Positions 8,441 through 15,865 of a DNA stretch of 37,363 nucleotides are shown here, piece by piece. The notes under the pieces were generated by a model that was not told the origin of the DNA, did not search any database, and was given only the letters and a program-made list of their open reading frames with translations. How positions within the stretch are numbered: position 1 is the first letter of the stretch; every line of letters starts with the position of its first letter. A program made the translations under genes and the position numbers. Source of the stretch: Roseateles toxinivorans (GTDB lineage: Bacteria; Pseudomonadota; Gammaproteobacteria; Burkholderiales; Burkholderiaceae_C); the NCBI GenBank assembly GCA_945898095.1, contig CAMDHE010000038.1:1-37363 (forward strand), written 5' to 3'.

Positions 8441-9290
8441 AGACTCAGCCACAACCGTTTACACCGTAGCCACAAGCATGCCAAAGCCTGAGGCTGGCAT
8501 GTTTGAGGCGAAGGCGAATTCAGTTGCAAGCATGCCAAAGCCTGAGGCTGGCGCTGCGGTAAGCTTTGTTCCGCCCTATGCCTGCGGGGCAGATTTCGAA
8601 GTTCAGTTGCACGAATCCGGCTCGACGGTGATCGCACCGGCAAGCCTGGCTGAAGCCGTGAACTGCAGCGCGGCCGAGCTCGCAGCGCTGGCAGCTTACT
8701 GGCAAGACCTGCCGGCCGATGCCTATCTGCGCGATGGCGGCCGTTACCGCTTCAGGCGCCACAGCTGCTTTGTCGCCGAGGCCAGCCACTTGCGCCAGGT
8801 GCAGCACCGCGCCCATTGGCAACCGCTCGAATACAACGCCCTGCATGGCGGCATCGAACGCTGGTTTGAGCCGATCGTCGCCGAGGTCAACGCCAATCAA
8901 GCCTGGTCACGCTTGCTGCTGGGTCTTACCGAGATCGCCTCAAGATTGAAAGGCCGGCAGCCCTGGTTCATCGAAGCGCATCAATTCCGCATCGATACCA
9001 CCGACGGCATTGGCCGGCCGACCCCCGAAGGCGCGCACCGCGATGGTGTCGATCTGGTGGCCGTGCTGCTGGTAGCGCGCGAGGGCATCAAAGGCGGCGA
9101 ATCAAGGGTCTTTGATGCCACCGGGCCGAACGGACAGCGCTTCACCATGAGCGAGCCCTGGACACTGTTGTTGCTCGACGATTTACGCGTGATCCATGAG
9201 ACCACACCGATTCAACCGACCGCCAGCCATGGCCACCGCGACACCCTGGTCGTGACGCTACGGGCCGGCGGTTTTATCGCACCCGCCTAG
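8403..9290 (+). CDS. 2-oxoglutarate/Fe(II)-dependent dioxygenase family protein (Pfam 2OG-Fe dioxygenase type)
   Basis: Probable cytoplasmic non-haem iron dioxygenase of the family that includes bacterial free-amino-acid hydroxylases such as the isoleucine dioxygenase. Iron ligands fit His212-x-Asp214 (AHRDGVD) and His265 (VIHETTPI); the arginine near the C-terminus (VVTLRAGG) can bind 2-oxoglutarate. The family-like part begins near residue 55 (FVPPYACGADF). The first ~50 residues are two full and one partial copy of MPKPEAG(MFEAKA), produced by a DNA repeat. Three in-frame ATGs (8403, 8478, 8532) open the copies and none has a good ribosome site, so the true start is uncertain. It overlaps the reductase by 14 bp. 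Substrate not predictable. Confidence 0.85.
   Translation: MPKPEAGMFEAKADSATTVYTVATSMPKPEAGMFEAKANSVASMPKPEAGAAVSFVPPYACGADFEVQLHESGSTVIAPASLAEAVNCSAAELAALAAYWQDLPADAYLRDGGRYRFRRHSCFVAEASHLRQVQHRAHWQPLEYNALHGGIERWFEPIVAEVNANQAWSRLLLGLTEIASRLKGRQPWFIEAHQFRIDTTDGIGRPTPEGAHRDGVDLVAVLLVAREGIKGGESRVFDATGPNGQRFTMSEPWTLLLLDDLRVIHETTPIQPTASHGHRDTLVVTLRAGGFIAPA
8472..8515 (+). repeat. Hairpin repeat unit, copy 2 (44 bp)
   Basis: By eye identical to copy 1 over all 44 bases. It begins 75 bp after copy 1, a multiple of three, so the dioxygenase frame is kept. Confidence 0.9.
8527..8552 (+). repeat. Hairpin repeat unit, copy 3 (partial)
   Basis: 26 bases match the first part of copies 1 and 2, then the match is lost. 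It lies 54 bp after copy 2 when measured ATG to ATG, again a multiple of three. The right arm of the hairpin is incomplete. Confidence 0.85.
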
Positions 9291-9299
9291 GTAGCCGCC

Positions 9300-10289
9300 A
9301 TGATGACTGCAAAGACAATCCGCCTGGCTTGGCTGAGCCTGGCAATGCTGCTCGGCGCCAGCCAGGCCTCGGCCCAGGATCGGCCGATCCGCTTGATCGT
9401 GCCCTACCCGCCCGGCGGGCCGCTCGACATCATCGCCCGCGCATTGGCCGAGCGAGTACGCGATCGCCTCGGCGTCGTGATCATCGAGAACAAGGCCGGC
9501 GCAGGCGGAAATTTGGGCGCCGATCTGGTGGCCAAAGCAGCGCCCGATGGCCATACCCTGGTGATGGGTGCGGTCGCCACCCATGCGATCAACCCCTGGC
9601 TTTACCGAAAGATCCCCTACGACCCGATCCGCGACTTCACCCCGATCATGCTGGTGGCCAAGGTACCCAATGTGCTGGTGATGAATGAAGCCACCGCCAG
9701 GCGCTTGGCTATCGACAGCGTTGCCGACCTGGTCGCTTATGCGAAGAAGAACCCCGGCAAGCTCAACTATGGCTCGGGTGGCAATGGCAGCGCCGGCCAT
9801 CTGGCGGGCGAAATGTTCAAGGCACAGGCGGGGGTCTTCATGACCCATATCCCCTATGCCGGTGGCAACCCGGCGCAACTGGGCCTGCTGTCAGCTCAGG
9901 TCGACCTGAACTTCGACAACCTGGCCAGCGCCTCGGTCAATATCAAAAGCGGAAGACTGAAAGCCTTGGCCGTCACCACCAGCCAGCGCAGTCAGGCCTT
10001 GCCGGATCTGCCGACCGTGGCCGAGAGCCCGGCAGCCATTGGCTTGAGCCGCTTCGATGTCGGCACCTGGTTCGGATTGTTCGGCCCGGCGAAGCTGCCG
10101 GCCGATGTCACGCAAAGACTCAACCAGGCATTTGTCGAGGCGATGGCATCGCCTGAATTGCGGGCCCGCATGAGCAGTTTGATGGCCGAGGGCTCGGCCG
10201 GCACACCCGAACAGTTCGCCGCCTTTGTCAAGGCCGAGCTGGCCAAATATGAACAGGTCGTCAAGGCCTCGGGTGCTTCGACCGACTGA
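9300..10289 (+). CDS. Tripartite tricarboxylate transporter receptor (Bug family)
   Basis: Periplasmic binding protein of 329 residues. A signal peptide (Lys/Arg-containing start, hydrophobic core WLSLAMLLGA, cleavage near ASA-QD) leads to the Bug signature PIRLIVPYPPGGPLDIIAR, then the ENKAGAGGNLGAD loop, KVPNVLVMN, and NPGKLNYGSGGNGS, all standard in the family. Such proteins bind carboxylates such as tricarboxylates, or other small acids, and pass them to TctA/TctB membrane subunits; none are in the window, as is common for orphan Bug genes in Burkholderiales. It ends 7 bp from the convergent livF stop. Confidence 0.93.
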   Translation: MMTAKTIRLAWLSLAMLLGASQASAQDRPIRLIVPYPPGGPLDIIARALAERVRDRLGVVIIENKAGAGGNLGADLVAKAAPDGHTLVMGAVATHAINPWLYRKIPYDPIRDFTPIMLVAKVPNVLVMNEATARRLAIDSVADLVAYAKKNPGKLNYGSGGNGSAGHLAGEMFKAQAGVFMTHIPYAGGNPAQLGLLSAQVDLNFDNLASASVNIKSGRLKALAVTTSQRSQALPDLPTVAESPAAIGLSRFDVGTWFGLFGPAKLPADVTQRLNQAFVEAMASPELRARMSSLMAEGSAGTPEQFAAFVKAELAKYEQVVKASGASTD

Positions 10290-10296
10290 GCTGGCC

Positions 10297-11013
10297 TCAC
10301 TCGCCCAGATAAGCCGCCCGCACCTGCGGATCAAGCAGCAGCGCCCGCCCTTCACCGCTGATCGTCACTTCGCCCGACTCAATCACATAGCCGCGGTTGG
10401 CCAATTGCAAGGCGCGGCTGGCGTTTTGCTCGACCAGCAGCAGGGTCACACCCTGGCTATGGATGTCGCTGATGACTTCGAAGATCTTGTCGACCATCAG
10501 CGGCGACAAGCCCATCGAGGGCTCGTCCAGCAGCAGCAATTTGGGCCTGGCCATCAGGCCCCGGCCCATCGCCAGCATCTGCTGCTCACCCCCCGACAAG
10601 GTGCCGGCGAGCTGCTTGCTGCGCTCTTTGAGGCGCGGAAAGATCGAAAAAATCCGGTCTATGTCGACCTCGATCTCGCTGTCCTTGCGCAGGTAGGCGC
10701 CCATCTGCAGGTTCTCGAGGATGGTCATGCGGGCAAAAGTGCCGCGACCTTCAGGCACCATCACCAGCCCTTGCCGGGCCAGGTCCCAGGCACCTTGCCC
10801 CTTGATCGACTGACCCAAGAATTGAATCTCGCCATCGGCCACCGCTTGCAGCCCGGTGATCGCCTTCAGCGTGGTCGTCTTGCCCGCACCGTTGGCGCCG
10901 ATCAGGCTGACCAACTCGCCCTTTCTGACCTCCAGGCTGACCGCTTTGACGGCCTGAATGCCGCCATAAGCGACTTTCAAGTCGGTGATCTTCAGCAAAA
11001 TATCGTCTGTCAT
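10297..11013 (-). CDS. livF: Branched-chain amino acid ABC transporter ATPase LivF
   Basis: ABC ATPase of 238 residues that powers the LivHM permease from the cytoplasmic side. Walker A GANGAGKT is at 39-46, the signature LSGGEQQ near 140, and Walker B LLLLDEPS follows, with the family's short C-terminus (YVIESGEVTISGEG). It begins 2 bp after the livG stop and is the last gene of livHMGF. Confidence 0.95.
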   Translation of the reverse strand: MTDDILLKITDLKVAYGGIQAVKAVSLEVRKGELVSLIGANGAGKTTTLKAITGLQAVADGEIQFLGQSIKGQGAWDLARQGLVMVPEGRGTFARMTILENLQMGAYLRKDSEIEVDIDRIFSIFPRLKERSKQLAGTLSGGEQQMLAMGRGLMARPKLLLLDEPSMGLSPLMVDKIFEVISDIHSQGVTLLLVEQNASRALQLANRGYVIESGEVTISGEGRALLLDPQVRAAYLGE

Positions 11014-11015
11014 GG

Positions 11016-11813
11016 TCAGCTTCCGCTCTGCGCCGCGACATGACCCGCGCCCAGATAGGCTTCGATCACCTTGGCATCGCGCTGCACCTCGTAGGGCGTA
11101 CCTTCGGCGATCTGCTTGCCGTAATCGAGTACCGTGACCCGGTCACATAGCCCCATCACCAGCTTGACATCATGTTCGATCAACAAGATCGTGCTGCCGT
11201 CCTTGCGAATCCGGTCGATCAACTCGCGCAGCACGATCTTTTCGGTCGCGTTCATGCCGGCCGCCGGTTCATCGAGCGCAATCAGCTTCGGGTCGGTGGC
11301 CAGGGCGCGGGCGATCTCGAGCCGGCGCTGATCGCCATAGCTGAGCGTGCGCGCCTTGTACTGGGCAAATTTACCGATGCCGACATAGTCGAGCAACTCC
11401 TGCGAGCGCTGTGCGATCGCCAACTCCTCAGCCTTGAAGCCTGGCGTGCGAAAGACCGCGCCGAGCAGGCCTGAATGGCTGCGCACATGGCGCCCGACCA
11501 TGACGTTCTCCAGCGCGGTCATTTCAGCAAACAGGCGGATGTTCTGGAAGGTGCGCGCGATGCCGGCCTTGGCCACCTGGTGCACGGCCTGCGGTCGGTA
11601 GCTGATGCCGCCCAAGGCGAAGCTACCGGCATCGGGTAGGTATTGGCCGGTGATGACATTGAAAAACGTTGTCTTGCCAGCACCGTTCGGGCCGATCAGG
11701 CCGTAGACCTGGCCTTGCTTGATCTCGATGCCGACATCCGAGAGCGCTTGCAAACCGCCAAAGCGCTTCGAAACGCCTTCGACCTTCAGCACGGTCTGCG
11801 CTGCAGCAGTCAT
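11016..11813 (-). CDS. livG: Branched-chain amino acid ABC transporter ATPase LivG
   Basis: ABC ATPase of 265 residues, the partner of LivF. Walker A GPNGAGKT is at 41-48 and the Walker B region reads LIALDEPAAGMN. The C-terminal extension after the H-loop (VTVLDYGKQIAEGTPYEVQ) is typical of LivG. The signature motif is altered to LSYGDQRRLE, as is usual in LivG. Its start overlaps the livM stop by 4 bp, indicating translational coupling. Confidence 0.95.
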   Translation of the reverse strand: MTAAAQTVLKVEGVSKRFGGLQALSDVGIEIKQGQVYGLIGPNGAGKTTFFNVITGQYLPDAGSFALGGISYRPQAVHQVAKAGIARTFQNIRLFAEMTALENVMVGRHVRSHSGLLGAVFRTPGFKAEELAIAQRSQELLDYVGIGKFAQYKARTLSYGDQRRLEIARALATDPKLIALDEPAAGMNATEKIVLRELIDRIRKDGSTILLIEHDVKLVMGLCDRVTVLDYGKQIAEGTPYEVQRDAKVIEAYLGAGHVAAQSGS

Positions 11814-12901
11814 TGCCTGCTCCCCTTGCCCAAGGCTTTGGGCGCCGCCTTGCGATGTTCAGGCGAAGGCCATAAGCCCCGGGGCCGTACCAGCATGATG
11901 CCTATCATCGCCAGCGCCACCAGCAACTGGCGCAGGATCGAGGCGTCGAGCCGGCCGCCGGTCATTTCCTGCAAGGGGCCGGCGACATAGCGCAGCGCCT
12001 CGGGCAGCATGGCCAGCAGCAAAGCGCCAAGAATCACGCCAGGAATATGGCCAATGCCGCCGAGCACAACCATCGCCACGATCATCACCGACTCCTGCAA
12101 ACTGAACGATTCGGGCGAGACGAAGCCCTGGAACGACGCGAACATCGTGCCCGACACCCCGCCGAAAGTGGCGCCCATGCCGAAAGCCAGCAGTTTCAGA
12201 TTGCGCGTATTGATGCCCATCGCCTTGGCGGCGATCTCGTCTTCGCGGATCGCCATCCAGGCGCGGCCGATGCGCGAGTTCTCCAACCGGTAGCAGATCA
12301 GCACGCTGACCACCACCAGCGCCAAAAACCAGTAGTAATACAGCGTCACCGAAGGCAAGGTAAAGCCGAACAACTCGGTCGACTTGCCAAGATCAAGACC
12401 GAAAAAATGGATCGAATCGATCTGGCCGATGCCGCGCGGCCCGTTGGTGATGTTGGCAGGCTGCTCGAGGTTGTTGAGGAAGACGCGGATGATTTCGCCA
12501 AATCCCAGCGTCACGATCGCCAGGTAATCGCCGCGCAGCTTCAAGGTCGGCGCGCCCAGGATCACACCAAAGAATCCGGCGACGGCGGCGCCGAGCGGTA
12601 TCACCAGCCATAACGGCGAATGCATGCCTTGCGGGAATTGCGCGGTGATCGATGCGAAATGTTCAATCAAATGCGGACTGTTCAGCAGCGCGAACATATA
12701 AGCGCCGACTGCATAGAAAGCGACATAGCCGAGGTCGAGCAAACCGGCGTAACCGACAACAATGTTCAGCCCCAGGGCCAGCAATACATAGAGCAGCGCC
12801 AGATCGATGATGCGCACCGGCCCGTTGCCGAACTGCTGCGCCAGCAAGGGCAACAGCAACAGGCCAAGGGCAGCCAGCAGAAAAACTGACAACTTGTTCA
12901 T
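11810..12901 (-). CDS. livM: Branched-chain amino acid ABC transporter permease LivM
   Basis: Inner-membrane permease of 363 residues with about nine hydrophobic segments. The conserved LNIVVGYAGLLDLGYVAFYAVGAY stretch lies near the N-terminus and the ABC-contact loop region contains AWMAIREDEIAAKAMGINT. The ATG at 12901 is preferred because it opens directly on the first membrane segment; an upstream TTG (12940) would overlap livH by 17 bp and add a polar, unlikely leader. Its C-terminus overlaps livG by 4 bp. Confidence 0.93.
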   Translation of the reverse strand: MNKLSVFLLAALGLLLLPLLAQQFGNGPVRIIDLALLYVLLALGLNIVVGYAGLLDLGYVAFYAVGAYMFALLNSPHLIEHFASITAQFPQGMHSPLWLVIPLGAAVAGFFGVILGAPTLKLRGDYLAIVTLGFGEIIRVFLNNLEQPANITNGPRGIGQIDSIHFFGLDLGKSTELFGFTLPSVTLYYYWFLALVVVSVLICYRLENSRIGRAWMAIREDEIAAKAMGINTRNLKLLAFGMGATFGGVSGTMFASFQGFVSPESFSLQESVMIVAMVVLGGIGHIPGVILGALLLAMLPEALRYVAGPLQEMTGGRLDASILRQLLVALAMIGIMLVRPRGLWPSPEHRKAAPKALGKGSRQ

Positions 12902-12923
12902 GCTTGTTCTGCGTCCGGCTGAC

Positions 12924-13847
12924 TCAGGCGCGATCTGCAACGCGTTCTCCCAGCAAGCCCGAAGGCCGCAGCGTCAGCACCAGGATCAAGGCCAGAAAGG
13001 CGAAGATGTCGGCATATTGGCTGCCCAGCACACCCCCGGTCAACGGCCCCAGATAGCCCGCACCAATCGCTTCGATCAAGCCGAGCAGGACGCCGCCGAC
13101 CATCGCGCCAGCCAGATTGCCGATGCCGCCCAGCACCGCCGCGGTAAAGGCCTTCAGCCCCGGCATGAAGCCCATCGTGTGCTGCACCGTGCCGTAATTG
13201 GCCGCCCACATCAGCCCGGCAACAGCAGCCAGCGCTGCGCCGATGACGAAAGTGGTCGAAATGATGAAGTCGGGTTTGACACCCATCAGGCTGGCCACCT
13301 GCGGATTCTCGGCCGTCGCTCGCATCGCGCGACCCAAGCGGGTGTGATTGACCAACCACATCAATGTGGCCAGGATCACCACGGTGCTGCCGAGAATCAG
13401 GCATTGCGTCACCGTGATCACCGGCCCGCCCAGGTCGATCGGCAGGGTCGGCAGCAGCAGCGGAAAGGGCTTGGGATTGGGTTTCCAGATGATCATGGCC
13501 AGCGTCTGCAGCAGCAGCGACATGCCCATCGCGGTGATCAGCGGCGCCAGCCGGGGGGCATTGCGCAAGGGCCGGTAAGCGATCTTCTCGACCAGGAAGT
13601 TCAGCAAGGTGCAGACCACGACCGAGCCGGCCAGCGCGATCAGCATCAGCAGCCAGCCGGGCAGACCCGCATCGGCCAGAATGCTGACCAGGGTCCAGCT
13701 GACCATCGCCCCGACCATCAGCACCTCGCCATGGGCGAAATTGATCAGGTTGATGATGCCGTAGACCATCGTGTAGCCCAGTGCCACCAGCGCATACATG
13801 CTGCCGAGGACCAGACCGTTGATGACTTGCTGGAAGAAAATGTCCAT
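12924..13847 (-). CDS. livH: Branched-chain amino acid ABC transporter permease LivH
   Basis: Inner-membrane permease of 307 residues with about eight hydrophobic segments. The N-terminus (FFQQVINGLVLGSMYALVAL) and GIINLINFAHGEVLMVGA are LivH hallmarks, and the loop RAMRATAENPQVASLMGV is the ATPase-contact segment. The ATG at 13847 is chosen over a GTG at 13868 because the protein then starts as the family does. It is the first gene of livHMGF; the gene before it is rarA, 45 bp upstream on the same strand, not a livK binding protein. Confidence 0.93.
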   Translation of the reverse strand: MDIFFQQVINGLVLGSMYALVALGYTMVYGIINLINFAHGEVLMVGAMVSWTLVSILADAGLPGWLLMLIALAGSVVVCTLLNFLVEKIAYRPLRNAPRLAPLITAMGMSLLLQTLAMIIWKPNPKPFPLLLPTLPIDLGGPVITVTQCLILGSTVVILATLMWLVNHTRLGRAMRATAENPQVASLMGVKPDFIISTTFVIGAALAAVAGLMWAANYGTVQHTMGFMPGLKAFTAAVLGGIGNLAGAMVGGVLLGLIEAIGAGYLGPLTGGVLGSQYADIFAFLALILVLTLRPSGLLGERVADRA

Positions 13848-13892
13848 GGATGATTTCTCGCTGGCCACGCGGGTGGCGAAAGCTGGTTCAAT

Positions 13893-15245
13893 TCAAAAAT
13901 CTGATTCCGGCGCTGTCGACTTTACAAGCCCCGCTGCTTCCTCGTTCAAACGGCGCAATTCAGCCAGACGCTCGCCGATCCGCAACTCAAGCCCGCGCGC
14001 CACGGGCAAGTAAAAACGCTGCTGTTCCAGCCCTTCGGGCAGGTAATTTACCCCGGCCGCGAAACCGCCGGCTTCGTCATGGGCATAGCGATATTCGCGC
14101 CCGTAGCCGAGCTCGGTCATCAGCTTGGTCGGCGCATTGCGCAAGTGCAGAGGCACCGGCCGGCTGCTGTCCTGCTTGATCAGCGCGCGCACGGCCTTGT
14201 AGGCGCTATAGACCGCATTCGACTTCGGCGCCACGGCCAGAAACACCACCGCCTGCGCCAAGGTCAGCTCACCCTCGGGTGAACCGAGCCGCTCATAGGT
14301 TTCAGCCGCGTCGAGGCAGATGCGCAGCGCGCGCGGGTCGGCCAGGCCGATGTCCTCGCTGGCCATGCGGATCAAGCGCCTTGCGATATAGCGGGCATCG
14401 ACACCGCCATCAAGCATGCGCGCAAACCAGTACAAGGCGGCATCAGGGTCGGAGCCCCGCACCGATTTGTGCAAGGCCGAAATCACGTCATAGAACTGCT
14501 CGCCGCCCTTGTCATAGCGGCGCAATTGTTCGCCCAGGGCGCGTTCCAGCGCCGGCTCGTCGATCTCGGTGGCGGTTGCTGGAGCCATTGCCGCAGCCGC
14601 TTCGACCGCGTTGAGCAAACGCCTGGCGTCGCCATCGGCATAAGCAGCCAGTCGCTGCGCCGCAGCGGCGCTGAACGGCGGGCAAGCCAGTGTCTGCACC
14701 GCGCGCGCCAGCAGCAACTCAAGCTCGGGCAGGTCGAGCGACTTCAATACATGGACCGTGGCACGCGACAGCAGGGCCGAGTTGACTTCAAACGAAGGGT
14801 TCTCGGTGGTCGCGCCGATGAAGGTGAACAGTCCCGATTCGACATGGGGCAAAAAGGCATCCTGCTGGGCCTTGTTGAAGCGATGCACCTCATCGACGAA
14901 GACCACGGTGCGCCGTCCCTGGGCAGCGACGCTGCCGGCACGTTCGACCGCTTCGCGGATCTCCTTGATGCCGCCGAGCACCGCCGAAATAGCAATGAAC
15001 TGGGCATCGAAGGAATGCGCCATCAGCCGCGCCAGCGTGGTCTTGCCGACCCCCGGCGGCCCCCAGAGGATCATCGAATGCAGGCGTCCGGCATCGAAGG
15101 CCGCGCGCAAAGGCATGCCAGGCCCGAGCAGATGGCGCTGGCCGATGACTTCATCAAGATGAGCCGGGCGCAAGCGCTCGGCCAAGGGCTGCTGCAAGCC
15201 GGCCCTGGGTGGCACATCAGTCTCCGGGAACAGCGAGTCGGTCAT
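13893..15245 (-). CDS. rarA: Replication-associated recombination protein A (AAA+ ATPase)
   Basis: 450-residue AAA+ ATPase of the RarA/MgsA/WRNIP1 family, which works at stalled replication forks. The N-terminal PLAERLRPAHLDEVIGQRHL leads to Walker A GPPGVGKT (62-69), Walker B with VVFVDEVHRFNKAQQD, and sensor 1 GATTENPSFEVNSALLSR. The C-terminal half carries the MgsA/RarA tetramerisation region (ALYWFARMLDGGVDARYIAR). It starts 5 bp after lolA, giving an ftsK-lolA-rarA operon, a common order in this group. Confidence 0.95.
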   Translation of the reverse strand: MTDSLFPETDVPPRAGLQQPLAERLRPAHLDEVIGQRHLLGPGMPLRAAFDAGRLHSMILWGPPGVGKTTLARLMAHSFDAQFIAISAVLGGIKEIREAVERAGSVAAQGRRTVVFVDEVHRFNKAQQDAFLPHVESGLFTFIGATTENPSFEVNSALLSRATVHVLKSLDLPELELLLARAVQTLACPPFSAAAAQRLAAYADGDARRLLNAVEAAAAMAPATATEIDEPALERALGEQLRRYDKGGEQFYDVISALHKSVRGSDPDAALYWFARMLDGGVDARYIARRLIRMASEDIGLADPRALRICLDAAETYERLGSPEGELTLAQAVVFLAVAPKSNAVYSAYKAVRALIKQDSSRPVPLHLRNAPTKLMTELGYGREYRYAHDEAGGFAAGVNYLPEGLEQQRFYLPVARGLELRIGERLAELRRLNEEAAGLVKSTAPESDF

Positions 15246-15250
15246 GCCGG

Positions 15251-15865
15251 CTATTGTTCGATCAGATCCGCGCCGGCCGGCAGCATGAAGCGAAAGCGTC
15301 CTGCTGGCAACTGAGGGTTGGCGTTGACAGCGTTGAAGTCGAGCCGTGAGCGCTGGCCGAAGCCGTCGACGATCTCGAGCGCGGCCAACTCGCTGCCCTT
15401 GAAGCCGATCTTCAGCGATTGGAAACTGCTGTCGGCCTGCCGCGGTAGCGCCTGCACCCAGTCGATACGGCCTTCCGAAGCCAGGCTTTTCAGCGTGAAA
15501 TCACGCTCCAGCTTGTTGCCCGCCAGCAAGGCCGCCGGTGTCGCGCCGAGGGCCTGGTTCATGCGGCGCGAGCTGGCCTGTTGCAGATCGGGGTCGTAGA
15601 TCCAGACCTTCTGCCCATCGCCGACGATCAACTGTTCGAACGGCTTGCTGTACTCGAAGCGGAAGCGGTCGGGCCGCTGGAATTCGAAACTGCCCGAGCT
15701 GCTTTTCTTTTTCGCGCCGTCAGGCGAAGACACGGTCTGGGTGAATTGCGCGCTGCCGCTCTTGACGTCGCGAACGAAATTCTGCAGCGCCTCGACCGCG
15801 TCGGCCCTGGCCAGGCTGACGCCACAACAGATGGCCAGCAGGCAAAGAATCCTGGCCCGCATCAC
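15251..15865 (-). CDS. lolA: Outer-membrane lipoprotein carrier protein LolA
   Basis: Periplasmic chaperone of 204 residues that ferries lipoproteins from LolCDE to LolB at the outer membrane. The signal peptide ([19 protein letters not shown], cleavage near ARA-D) is followed by [15 protein letters not shown] and [19 protein letters not shown], the half-barrel strands typical of LolA, and [17 protein letters not shown]. The start overlaps the ftsK stop by 4 bp (ATGA). Confidence 0.93.
   Translation of the reverse strand: MMRARILCLLAICCGVSLARADAVEALQNFVRDVKSGSAQFTQTVSSPDGAKKKSSSGSFEFQRPDRFRFEYSKPFEQLIVGDGQKVWIYDPDLQQASSRRMNQALGATPAALLAGNKLERDFTLKSLASEGRIDWVQALPRQADSSFQSLKIGFKGSELAALEIVDGFGQRSRLDFNAVNANPQLPAGRFRFMLPAGADLIEQ

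Noticed and set aside
8397-8552. Idea that the three repeats are a small CRISPR array.
   Set aside because: Unit is 44 bp with irregular gaps (31 and 11 bp), copy 3 is partial and there are no cas genes; the repeats lie inside a coding frame.
10225-11043. A 272-codon plus-strand open frame over livF.
   Set aside because: Shadow of livF, which has Walker and signature motifs on the other strand.
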